A stretch of DNA of 64,000 bases, from contig CM046341.1 in NCBI GenBank assembly GCA_025403435.1, forward strand, positions 22,281,460-22,345,459. The letters run 5' to 3'. The notes under the pieces are model-generated. The model saw only the letters and a list, made by a program, of their open reading frames with translations. It had not been told where the DNA came from and ran no database searches. This DNA is from Artocarpus heterophyllus (Eukaryota > Streptophyta > Magnoliopsida > Rosales > Moraceae). This document shows positions 1 to 11,308 of the stretch, piece after piece (position 1 is the first letter of the stretch; the number at the start of each line of letters is the position of its first letter). The translations under genes and the position numbers were made by a program.

Positions 1-1090
1 AATTCTATCTTCTCTTATTCAAATTATATGTGTATTTATAACAGTTGTAAACTGTTATTTGTGTAGAATATGATAGAGTAAGAGAGACAAATCCAGATGA
101 CACAGTCTGCTTCATCCTTAGCTGCACCTGCACTTAACAGAGGGAATTTTGGAGCATGTCCTAGGTAGACGTAGAGGACACAGGACTGGACTAGGCCCTA
201 CACTCCCACAGAGGATTTACTTTGGCAATGCTGGTTCATCCTCTAGCTCCAAGTCAGACAGAACATCTTCGACAGCTATTGAGCTGCATGTAGAAGATTT
301 TCAACGAAGATCGGGCGAGTACAACATGAATATATACCAAAGCCATAGGACGTTGATGAAGTTGGTGGGCCAGTTGTTCCCTGGTGTCCAACTCCCACCC
401 ATGATAACTCCTTTAACTTTTGTTCATGTAGGTCCTCTGCCTCCTCCAGACGCCGCTGACGACAACAATGATGACACCGACAATATTACAAATTTAAGGG
501 ATTATATTGAATTTTCTTCTTTGTTCAAATTTCGACACATTACATTTGGTTTGGTTTTTATTTTATCATTAGACCAATATATTATCAATTATCTTTTTTA
601 ATATTAAATTTTTATTTTATTATTATAATTTATTTAAATTTAATAGCAATTATTAAAAAAATAAAAATTTGTTAAAAAATATTAAAAATATATTAAAAAG
701 TTTGATAAAAAACTATTTGCGACGACAAGACGAGAAACAAATATATATTTGTGAATAACTTTTTCAAAAAAAATCGTTGCAAATAATAACAACATGTAAG
801 CATCAGTTCACTTTTTTGCAACGACATTTTTAAAATTTTTTATTGCTAAAAATGTTTGCTAGGTCACATGAATGATGAGCTAGACGAAATAATTACAGCA
901 ATGTTATTGTGACTACTTGTCATTGCAAATAAAAATGCAACGACGTGACTGTCACAGAAAAGTTATTTGCGACTAGTTATTAGCGACAACTGTGTGGCGA
1001 TGAGATATTGTCACAAATAATTTTTTTGCAATGATTTTCTATTTGTTGCGACGACTTTTTGTCGTCGCAAAAGACCTATTTGTAATAGTA
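1..1090 (+). mobile_element. 3' end of a CACTA (En/Spm) DNA transposon, 5' part outside window
   Basis: The segment ends in CCTATTTGTAATAGTA (1075-1090). This resembles the reverse complement of a CACTA-type terminus (CACTACTACAAATAGG) with two or three changes. The last 370 bases carry repeated GCGACGAC / GCAACGAC words on both strands, including a 10-bp perfect inverted repeat around a T5 loop (TTGCGACGAC at 1046-1055, GTCGTCGCAA at 1061-1070). Such subterminal motif clusters are where CACTA transposases are known to bind. A transposase-tail-like reading frame lies just inside. The partner end is outside the window, so the target duplication cannot be checked. The degenerate terminus suggests an old, immobile copy. 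Confidence 0.6.
149..601 (+). pseudogene. C-terminal fragment of a CACTA/Ptta-type transposase-like protein
   Basis: The open frame has no ATG (it opens on TTG) and reads through VLGRRRGHRTGLGPTLP near its start. This resembles the conserved tail of plant Ptta/En/Spm transposase-associated proteins, where a VLG-x3-G-x5-GLG-x-GP pattern is common. It continues with a Ser-rich patch, a short helical stretch and an Asp/Asn-rich run, then ends in AT-rich sequence. The frame is open a short way upstream, so the first exon boundary is uncertain. Position just inside the CACTA-like terminus supports the call. The last 30 or so residues (hydrophobic, AT-rich codons) may not be real coding sequence. 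I assign no catalytic residues. Confidence 0.4.
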
Positions 1091-2465
1091 CTATATAAAC
1101 CCTGCTTGTTAGTCTATTTATTATTGTATCAAAATAAGAAACCGTAGCCTTCCATTAGTACAAAATATAAATATAACAACAGATTTCCATCATCAAAAGA
1201 TATGATGAAGATATAAGTGTCATCTAATGTACATGTTGAACACTACATGAACCCTGCAAAGGATACGCACAATTTTCAAAGAAACAATTGTTAAAATTTC
1301 TATTCTTTTAAATTGTTTAAGCCGAAAATTGCTTCTTTAACAATAATTTCGTCAAATATTATCCATTATAAGCTATAAAAACTATCATACTTCATCAAAC
1401 AACATAAATAACACTCTGAAGAAATGTTACAATTCTTCCTTCTCGCAATCATCATCAACATACAAATAAAACAATTCTAACAAACACAAAGTACTTAAAT
1501 ACAAAGTCAATTTTTTATATAAAATTCAAACAAAAAAATCAAATAAAGGAAAAATATATATATCTAACTAGCTCCAAAGCTAAAAACTTACTAAAAACCA
1601 ACAAAATTAGGAGCAACAACAACAACTAGTCGGGTTAAACATTTGTTTTTTGTTGCTAAATGATACCACCTTAAATGTTGAACTATTGAACCTGCTTGTT
1701 TGGATAGGTGCTTGCCCCAAAGTATTCCCAAACCGCATGCATACATCTGGAAGCAACTTAGTGCAACATGGAAAATTTCACTAAGAGCGAATCCCAAACT
1801 TTGCTCATGCTCATCCAAATCAACCTAAAAAGCGAAGCCCTTCCTTCCAATCCAAGCCGGCGAAGCCGCCCCTATATCTAACCACCGCTCGCCCCGATCA
1901 CATATTGGCACGTTCATGATGCATCATGATCAAAAGGCCGTAAAAAGACCTATGCATCAGTGTACTGTCATGATCACATATTATATTAGCTCGATTTTCT
2001 TGACGGCTTGAAGGCGAAGCCGCCTATTTCTTAGGGCAAAAGGCGCTCCCTCCTCCTAAGTCCTTCCACTTGTCCCAAGGATTACGTTTAACAACAAAAA
2101 AAAATCCTAAAAGAACCAAAATTTAGCAGTTGCTTGGGTGGCAGTAGGCACAACTGTGGGTGTCACGGTGGCTGTAGCAGTGGGGGTTGAGGCAGTAAGG
2201 AGTGAGGAGTGAGGAGGAGGCGGTATTTAGGGATAGAAATTATGAAAATCAGTGAGAAGAACAATGAGCAAGAAAAAGTCCAATTTATGTTTTTCAAAAC
2301 AAAATTTATTTACTGACAGTTTTTGAGAAAGCATAGTTAAATGTTGACACAAGACAACAGTTTGTAAGAAACCAATTAACGTGCGCCGCCTACAAGTTTC
2401 CAAAACATGAAAATTCTTTATATCAACAAAGTTCGAGGGCCAATTAGTTTCACATTAACTAAAAC
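1091..2465. other. Gene-free AT-rich spacer with a short GC-rich island
   Basis: No supportable gene. An island at about 1840-2080 contrasts in composition with its surroundings. It contains GGCGAAGCCGCC-like words twice (near 1860 and 2011), TGATCACATAT twice (near 1896 and 1972) and a perfect 16-bp palindrome at 1914-1929. A GT/GA-rich stretch lies at 2130-2220. The last five bases (AAAAC, 2461-2465) are the left target duplication of the adjacent gypsy element. Confidence 0.5.
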
Positions 2466-4432
2466 TGTAACACCCCTATGTGGGGGTTAACAGTTTTAAA
2501 TAAATAAAAATAATTTTAAATTTTATATTATTTAAATCAATTAAACAATGCCCATGGGTCTTTAAACAACAAGAAAAATAAAAATAAACGTTTTAAATAC
2601 AAACCACAGTTTTTAGTGTAGCACCAAATATATATAATTACAGTCATCATCACCATAGTACAATTCCCAAATAACTTAACACAGCCATAAAAAAAAATAA
2701 TACAATTCTTACATGTTGTAGATAAGTTGTAATTAAACAGGGTCTTCTAACACGAAAACAGCAGGATTGTTTTCGCTTATTCCTCTTCAAATATGTTGCA
2801 CTGAGTTCCACCTGAGATATGAAGATATGATAGGGATGAGCATCGACATGCCCAGTAGGGAAATCATGACTCACCTTATGGTTTATCCATTACCACATTA
2901 AAAACTGCATGGTTAGTAGGTTACATCATATTCCAGATTATGAGGTTTATTATGATCACATCTTATGGATACCGTAGTTAATCATTACCAAGTGTCATAA
3001 TTACACATTTATACAAATATTACCAATCATCATTGTTCCTAGGTATCCATGTTAAATTGAGTATCACTCAACTCATCGAAACCCAAATGGGCGCACTTGA
3101 TCACCCCATAAACATTCCAAGGGTGTTCCGGTGAGGGGACATCAAGCCCCGAGTCCTCACCAAATCAATTCCTGTACAGTGTGTTCTGGGACTTTCAACC
3201 CAAGGAAGCGTCATCACCTTCCCCCTATTTTACCTTTTTGGGTATTCATGCCCAAGGACGTAACCGCCGCCCTCTTCATGTCTCACCATTTCTCTATATT
3301 AAATCATTATTAATAGAGTCAGTTTTCCTAACCATGCTTCTCAATTTATAACATGTGTCAATTCATTGTGTTCCTCGCCGTACAATACAAGACGAGTCCA
3401 TGTCATAGTTTCATATGTGATACTCATATAATATCAGTTCAACATAGATATATATATATTGCGGCAAAACAATCAATTTTAATTCTATAAAAACCTCACA
3501 AAAATGAGTAATAGAATCCCTACCTTTCAAGCTTATCAACAATCTTTTAATCCTGGAATCAATTAACGTTAGCTCCACACATCCTTGACCCTAAGGCATG
3601 CATAAGGACAATTAAAACTAAAGCACAACGTATAATCACATTCATAAGTGAGTTATGTGTAAACCCGTCTACTAGTGCCATTAAAGTATTTTTATGCATT
3701 AAACATGGAGAAAATGCATACTAAAAACTAAGTTTAGATTAAAGAAAACCTACCTCAAAACTTCTTTGAAAAGCACCAAAGTTTGGGTTATCAATCAAGC
3801 TTGAATTAACTTTAAAACCGCCTCGATCATGGTTGGGAATTATAATTGTCTTGGCCACAAAGAGAGCTTTGTGCTCTATGTCTTTAGTTAGAAATTTGAA
3901 GTGAGAAGGGAGAGAATGAGAACTAGAGAAGAAGGTGGTGATAGTTAAATAAAAAGATATCAAAATGCTTAAGAGGAATGGGATGTTTACGGGGAAAAGT
4001 TGTAAGAAGAAACAAAAGAGTCTTAAAGGAAAATATCATCTTGTCTCCCATGAAGACTTTTAGCAAATAATGCCAACATAATTGAGGGGATAATTGGAGT
4101 GAATTATAGAAGAAGATAAGGAAATAATTAATTAGGTGGTTGAGAAAATATCTCCATGTCTTCTATGAATTGACGGAAAATAATTCAATGTCCCCTTCGG
4201 ATACCTTTAGCAAAATGAGAAGAAGTCTATATAATTGAGCAATAATTTAGGGAGACAAGTTTGGTAGAAGTAAGTGTTGGTAAGTTTTGAATGTTTCTTA
4301 GGAAGACTTGGTAAGAAAATACTAAAATGGTATTTTTTTTAAATGATCATAAACAACTTAGTAATTTTAAATAGTCACATTTTATTCATTAAATTTTACA
4401 AAATTATGCCCGTTAAAAATACGGGTGTTACA
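2466..4432 (-). repeat. gypsy-A 3' LTR (downstream LTR on the minus strand)
   Basis: Direct repeat of 9337-11303 with identical length (1967 bp), beginning TGTAACACCC and ending GGGTGTTACA on the plus strand. I counted about 11 base differences and no indels against the other copy. Short open frames inside it occur in both copies and carry no recognisable protein, so they are not annotated as genes. Confidence 0.95.
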
Positions 4433-4444
4433 GCTCTCCCCTCC
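4433..4444 (-). other. gypsy-A polypurine tract
   Basis: Reading the minus strand, GGAGGGGAGAGC directly abuts the TGTAACACCC end of the downstream LTR. This is the expected site of plus-strand DNA priming in LTR retrotransposons. Confidence 0.85.
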
Positions 4445-4487
4445 TATAAAAATTTCGTCCTCGCAATTTCGTACACTGATTACAATG

Positions 4488-7400
4488 TTAAAACAAATGT
4501 GGGTACTTTTCTCTCATTTCAGATTCAAGTTCCCATGTGGCTTCCTCCACATCATGGTGTTGCCACATCACTTTCACCAGAGGAATTCCACGACGACGTA
4601 ATAATTTTATTTCATGATCCAGTATTTGAACTGGAATTTCTTCATAATTCGTATCTCCTTGAATTGGCACATCTGTCCACATGATCACATGTGAAGGGTC
4701 GGGTTCATACTTTCTCAACATCGATACATGAAACACATTATGTACATGAGACAATTGTGGTGGTAGGTCTAAACGGTATGCCAACGTTCCAATGCGTTCC
4801 ACAATCTCAAACGGTCCTGTATACCTTGGTGCTAACTTTCCTTTAACACCAAATCGAGATACACCTCGTTTTGGTTTCACTTTTAAGAACACAAAGTCTC
4901 CGATCATGAACTCTAAAGGTCGCCTCCTCTTATCTGCATAACTCTTTTGTCGACTTTGAGCTGTCTGAAGACGTTCGCGAATAATCTGGATCTTGTCTGT
5001 TGTTTCTCTGATAAACTGAGGCCCAAGTTCAAGACGCTCTTCCTTTTCAGCCCAACACAATGGAGATCTACAAGGTCTACCATATAAGGCCTCATATGGA
5101 GCCATTCTAATACTTGCTTGGTAACTGTTGTTATATGCGAATTCAACATATGGCAGCTGTGCAGCCTAATTTGTTCCAAAGTCCAGCACACAAGCCCGAA
5201 GCATATCCTCGAGAATCTGAATGACACGTTCAGATTGTCCATCTGTTTGAGGATGAAAAGCTGTACTAAAATTCAATTGAGTTCCCAAGGCCCTCTGCAA
5301 TCCTCTCCAAAATTTCGACGTGAAACGTGTATCTCTATCGGAAACTATTGACATTGGCACTCCATGCAATGTCACTACCTTTTCCACGTACAATTGACAT
5401 AATTTTGAGACACTATAATTAGTTCTGATTGGGATGAAGTGGGCTGTCTTAGTTAAACGATCTACAATTACCCAAACGGCGTCATGCCCTATTTGAGTCT
5501 TAGGAAATCCAGTAACAAAGTCCATTGTCACATGATCCCACTTCCATTCTGGAATAGGTAAGCTCCTCAACTCGCCTCCAGGCTTTTGATGTTCCGCTTT
5601 AACCTGTTGGCACGTCATGCACTTAGAGACAAAGGTTGCTACATCTCGTTTCATTCCTCGCCACCAGTATTGTCGTTTTAGATCCATATACATTTTTGTG
5701 CTTCCAGGATGAATAGCAAACTTTGAACGGTGAGCCTCATCTAGCACCGCATGCCTGAGATATGGATCCTCTGGAACAACTAATCTTCCTTTGTAAAGTA
5801 AAAATCCTTCTGGCTCAATCTGCCATCCATCCAGTTGTTCTCCATTTTGTATTTGTTTCCAAACCCTACGTAATCCTTCATCGTGCCATTGTCCTTGTTT
5901 TACTTTCTGAATTAACGTAGGAGTTGCTATCACATTGAATAAGAAAGCTCTCTCGTTATCTTCATAATATTGCAAGTTGAAGTCGGCGATAGTGACTCGT
6001 CTCCAATCTTCCAATGCTAAACTGGCTATACGTCCGTTGTTCTTACGACTTAGAGCATCTGCCACGGCATTTGCTTTTCCAGGATGATATTGGATACTAA
6101 AGTCATAGTCCACTATGTACTCAGTCCATCTTCGTTGCCTTAGATTGAGATCCTTTTGAGTAAACAAATATTTCAGACTTTGATGATCTGAATATAGCTC
6201 GAACTTTGCGCCATATAGATAACATCTCCAAATTTTGAGTGCGAAAACCACAGCAGCTAACTCAAGATCATGTGTGGGGTAGTTCCTCTCATGGGGTTTC
6301 AACTGGCGTGAGGCGTAGGCAACTACTCGTCCATGCTGCATTAACACACAACCCAAACCGTTTCCTGAGGCATCAGTGTATACTGTGTAAGGCTCCTCGT
6401 TGTTAGGTATGATCAGCACAGGTGCACTAGTGAGTCTTCGTTTCAGTTCCTCAAATGCTTCTTCACATTTATCATCCCACACGAACTTGACATTCTTCCT
6501 TGTGAGTTTTGTTAATGGAGAAGCAATCTTTGAAAAATTCTCTACGAAGCGTCGATAGTATCCAGCTAGTCCGAGGAAACTTCGAATCTCTGACACGTTC
6601 TTTGGTCGTTCCCAATTTAGCACTGCTTCAATTTTGGAGGGGTCCACTGAGATGCCTTCTTCAGAGACAACGTGTCCAAGGAACTTGACCTTCGTCATCC
6701 AGAAATCACATTTTTCTCTTTTTGCATAAAGACCATGTTCTCTCAACGTTTGTAGAGCGATCCTCAAATGCTCAGCATGTTCTTCTTCGTTTTTAGAATA
6801 GATCAAGATATCATCTATGAAAACAATGATAAATTGATCTAAGTACGGTCGAAAGACACGGTTCATCAAGTCCATGAAAGCCGCTGGTGCATTAGTCAAC
6901 CCGAAAGGCATGACAAGAAACTCAAAATGACCGTAGCGAGTCCGAAAAGCTGTCTTTGGAATGTCCTCTTCTCTTATCTTCAGTTGGTGATATCCGGATC
7001 GTAAGTCAATCTTTGAGAAATAGCAAGATCCACCTAACTGATCGAACAACTCATCAATTCGGGGTAGAGGGTACTTGTTCTTGATAGTCAATCGATTAAG
7101 CTGGCGATAATCGACACAGAGCCTCAACGATCCGTCATGTTTCTTCACAAAAAGTACTGGAGCTCCCCAAGGTGATGTACTTGGTCGAATAAATCCTTTT
7201 TCCAGTAATTCGTCCAACTGCTTCCTCAATTCCACTTTCTCAGCAGGTGCCATTCGATACGGGGCAATAGAAACAGGCGCTGCTCCTTGAGTTAAGTCGA
7301 TGACAAACTCAATTTCTCTATCAGGCGGAAGTCCGGGCAATTCATCTGGAAAAACATCTGAAAATTCGTCCACCACAGGAGTGTGAGAGGATAGGTCACT

Positions 7401-9227
7401 CTTCTTTAGTTCTCCATCTGAAGCAAAGATCGTCCCAAGATTGGTGAAATTCCTTCGTCCTCCAATACAAGCCTTTAGTACCGGGGCTGGCGTCACTGTT
7501 CCTGTTTTTGCCTGAAATTCGATGACTTGTCCATTCTTGGTGAATAAAGAGACACGTTTCCTATGACAATCTACTATTGCCTGGTATTTAGTTAGCCAAT
7601 CCATTCCTAAGATTACATCAAACTCTGTCATAGTTATTACATATAGGTCAGCCGATAGTTTATGTTCTCCTATAACAATACACACTGATTTACAAATTAT
7701 GGATACTTCAGCTATCCCGCCCATTGGTGTACTAAGGGTTAATGATGAACTACATGTCTCAGTTTCTAATTGTAGTACGGAAGCAAATAACATAGATATA
7801 AATGAATGAGTGGCACCAGTGTCAAATAATACATGAGCCCAAGAATGAGACACGTGAATCATACCGTCTACAACTGAGTGATCAGCCTGTTTTCCTTGTC
7901 CAGTTGTAGCCGTAATTGCATAAGCTTGTGCTGGTGCTTTTCCTTTATCACTTTTTCCTCGGTTTCCTTGGCTACTACTAGCCTTATTATTATTTCTCCC
8001 AGAAAAATATGGCCTTTGATTCACTGAGCCTTGTGGAGTCGGTTGGAAGTTCTGATTAGCATAAAAATTGGAACCCTGTGGCCGCTGTTGATAGTTGTAC
8101 TGAGGCTGGAACCCTCGAGGTTGAGTTACTGAGACTTGGGAAGCTGGAGTGTTTTGCTGAGGCGCTCCACGATTTTGACTCCCTCCCCAAACAGTGGAGC
8201 CAAAATGACTTCCTTGTGGCCTTGGTGCAAAGGATGATTGTGTAGGGCGGTTAGGGCAATTTCTCCTCAGATGTCCCACTTGTCCACAGTTATGACAAGC
8301 ATACGGTTGGAAACGACCACTGCCAGAAGATCCACCACCAATAGTCACTCCACTATGCTGAATGACTTGCCCTTGTGACTTCTCTTTCTTACTTATTTTC
8401 CTTTGACGTCCACCAGAACCCTTATACTCTCCATAGGAGTTATTTATGTCTGTCTCTGCCCGCTGTGCCGCAGCTACAAGATCAAGAAAATCTGTTGATG
8501 GAACAGCAGCTATCATTTGTCTGATTTTCGGCCTCAGGTTATTTCTAAATTTTTTGCATCTCGCCATTGGATCCGATACAGCCCCGGGATTGTAGCGAGA
8601 CAATTCTATAAATCGAGCATGGTATTCAGCAACTGTTGTATCTCCCTGCACCAGGTTTTCAAATTCTCGCATCATTGCTTGCCTATGGCTCTGAGGAATA
8701 TAGGTGTTGCGAAAAATGGTTTCGAACTGCTCCCATGTAAGATTCGGCACGTCATAGTCGTCTTTCTGAAGATCCCACCATTCTTCGGCTTTACCCTCAA
8801 ATATATATGTTGAAAAGCTAACCCAATACTCCCGTGGAATCCTCAAGGTGTCCAACTTCTTTTTGACTGCCTTTAGCCATTGTTCTGCTATGACCGGGTT
8901 AGGTTCTCCACTAAATGTGGGTGGTTTCTGCTTCATAAACTCCTTCAACAGAGTTAGATGTCGTTGTTCGGGATCACGAACCTCCACAGGTCTTTGCACA
9001 TTTTGTAATGCTTGAAGAATTTGTCCTAAATTATTTACTTCTGGTGCAGCTGGCGGGGATTGTGTTGCATGTCGTAGTTGCTCATCTTCTTGAGCTTGTT
9101 CCATCGGTTCCGGTTGCTCAACTTCTTGAGCATGTTCAACCGGTTGTGACAGCTCAGACGATTGCATTTGACGTATTGGTGGCATAGTTTCTACTGGCTG
9201 CGAAAATTTAACTAGGATCAGTACCAA
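4488..9227 (-). pseudogene. gypsy-A gag-pol polyprotein, interrupted by one nonsense codon
   Basis: A single frame runs from 9227 to 4488. A TAG codon at 5166-5168 splits it into 1353 residues and a remainder that includes 205 residues from the next Met. Domains in order: gag (about 90-260); CCHC zinc knuckle [14 protein letters not shown] (311-324); aspartic protease with DTGA (469-472); reverse transcriptase with FIDD (803-806); RNase H beginning near YTDAS (950-954); integrase zinc finger with H1166, H1173, C1203 and C1206; integrase core beginning near D1236 with the later SDRD and GQSE segments; then a GPFEIVERIG-type segment and a chromodomain-like tail ending PHLF. The stop lies in integrase after the catalytic Glu, so the chromodomain would be lost without readthrough. 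The true start may be the Met at 9185 (MPPIRQMQ). Codons otherwise look undamaged. Confidence 0.92.
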
Positions 9228-9317
9228 ATGATGATGACATTAACACCTAACTTTAAAACCATTCCCAAAGATTAATTTTTAAGGTGGTGCTATACCCCCT
9301 AGGTTAATCGAACCTAG

Positions 9318-9329
9318 GCTCTGATACCA
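9318..9329 (-). other. gypsy-A primer-binding site (initiator Met-tRNA)
   Basis: The minus strand reads TGGTATCAGAGC seven bases inside the upstream LTR. This is the standard plant complement to the 3' end of initiator Met-tRNA and fixes the element's orientation. Confidence 0.93.
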
Positions 9330-9336
9330 AAAATTC

Positions 9337-11303
9337 TGTAACACCCCTATGTGGGGGTTAACAGTTTTAAATAAATAAAAATAATTTTAAATTTTATATT
9401 ATTTAAATCAATTAAACAATGCCGATGGGTCTTTAAACAACAAGAAAAATAAAAATAAACGTTTTAAATACAAACCACAGTTTTTAGTGTAGCACCAAAT
9501 ATATATAATTACAGTCATCATCACCATAGTACAATTCCCAAATAACTTAACACAGCCATAAAAAAAAATAATACAACTCTTACATGTTGTAGATAAGTTG
9601 TAATTAAACAGGGTCTTCTAACACGAAAACAGCAGGATTGTTTTCGCTTATTCCTCTTCAAATATGTTGCACTGAGTTCCACCTGAGATATGAAGATATG
9701 ATAGGGATGAGCATCGACATGCCCAGTAGGGAAATCATGACTCACCTTATGGTTTATCCATTACCACATTAAAAACTGCATGGTTAGTAAGTTACATCAT
9801 ATTCCAGATTATGAGGTTTATTATGATCACATCTTATGGATACCGTAGTTAATCATTACCAAGTGTCATAATTACACATTTATACAAATATTACCAATCA
9901 TCATTGTTCCTAGGTATCCATGTTAAATTGAGTATCACTCAACTCATCGAAACCCAAATGGGCGTACTTGATCACCCTATAAACATTTCAAGGGTGTTCC
10001 GGTGAGGGGACATCAAGCCCCGAGTCCTCACCAAATCGATTCCTGTACAGTGTGTTCTGGGACTTTCAACCCAAGGAAGCGTCATCACCTTCCCCCTATT
10101 TTACCTTTTTGGGTATTCATGCCCAAGGACGTAACCGCCCCCCTCTTCATGTCTCACCATTTCTCTATATTAAATCATTATTAATAGAGTCAGTTTTCCT
10201 AACCATGCTTTTCAATTTATAACATGTGTCAATTCATTATGTTCCTCGCCGTACAATACAAGACGAGTCCATGTCATAGTTTCATATGTGATACTCATAT
10301 AATATCAGTTCAACATAGATATATATATATTGCGGCAAAACAATCAATTTTAATTCTATAAAAACCTCACAAAAATGAGTAATAGAATCCCTACCTTTCA
10401 AGCTTATCAACAATCTTTTAATCCTGGAATCAATTAACGTTAGCTCCACACATCCTTGACCCTAAGGCATGCATAAGGAAAATTAAAACTAAAGCACAAC
10501 GTATAATCACATTCATAAGTGAGTTATGTGTAAACCCGTCTACTAGTGCCATTAAAGTATTTTTATGCATTAAACATGGAGAAAATGCATACTAAAAACT
10601 AAGTTTAGATTAAAGAAAACCTACCTCAAAACTTCTTTGAAAAGCACCAAAGTTTGGGTTATCAATCAAGCTTGAATTAACTTTAAAACCGCCTCGATCA
10701 TGGTTGGGAATTATAATTGTCTTGGCCACAAAGAGAGCTTTGTGCTCTATGTCTTTAGTTAGAAATTTGAAGTGAGAAGGGAGAGAATGAGAACTAGAGA
10801 AGAAGGTGGTGATAGTTAAATAAAAAGATATCAAAATGCTTAAGAGGAATGGGATGTTTACGGGGAAAAGTTGTAAGAAGAAACAAAAGAGTCTTAAAGG
10901 AAAATATCATCTTGTCTCCCATGAAGACTTTTAGCAAATAATGCCAACATAATTGAGGGGATAATTGGAGTGAATTATAGAAGAAGATAAGGAAATAATT
11001 AATTAGGTGGTTGAGAAAATATCTCCATGTCTTCTATGAATTGACGGAAAATAATTCAATGTCCCCTTCGGATACCTTTAGCAAAATGAGAAGAAGTCTA
11101 TATAATTGAGCAATAATTTAGGGAGACAAGTTTGGTAGAAGTAAGTGTTGGTAAGTTTTGAATGTTTCTTAGGAAGACTTGGTAAGAAAATACTAAAATG
11201 GTATTTTTTTTAAATGATCATAAACAACTTAGTAATTTTAAATAGTCACATTTTATTCATTAAATTTTACAAAATTATGCCCGTTAAAAATACGGGTGTT
11301 ACA
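9337..11303 (-). repeat. gypsy-A 5' LTR (upstream LTR on the minus strand)
   Basis: 1967-bp copy of 2466-4432 with the same terminal TG...CA bases, followed on the right by the target duplication AAAAC (11304-11308). It should contain the promoter for the minus-strand element. A TA-dinucleotide run near 10318-10330 could serve as a TATA region, but I cannot place a start site. Confidence 0.95.
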
Positions 11304-11308
11304 AAAAC

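Larger units (their letters stand above)
2466..11303 (-). mobile_element. Ty3/gypsy LTR retrotransposon gypsy-A, full length, Tekay/Del-like chromovirus
   Basis: This is a complete 8.8-kb element. It has two 1967-bp LTRs with TGTAACACCC / GGGTGTTACA ends, exact 5-bp target duplications (AAAAC at 2461-2465 and 11304-11308), a primer-binding site complementary to initiator Met-tRNA, a polypurine tract, and one gag-protease-RT-RNaseH-integrase frame. The pol order, with integrase last, defines Ty3/gypsy. The C-terminal tail after integrase resembles the chromodomain-like tail of plant Tekay/Del chromoviruses, and LTRs near 2 kb fit that lineage. About 11 substitutions separate the LTRs (roughly 0.6 percent), so insertion was recent. 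One in-frame TAG interrupts integrase; otherwise the frame looks intact. Confidence 0.95.

Noticed and set aside
2650..3963. Short open frames (60-74 codons) inside the gypsy-A LTRs, repeated at 9521-10834
   Set aside because: They lie wholly in LTR sequence, match no family I know, and recur only because the LTR is duplicated.
4343..4684. Plus-strand 113-codon open frame spanning the gypsy-A LTR edge and the pol end
   Set aside because: Antisense to the conserved chromodomain-like tail and crossing the LTR boundary.
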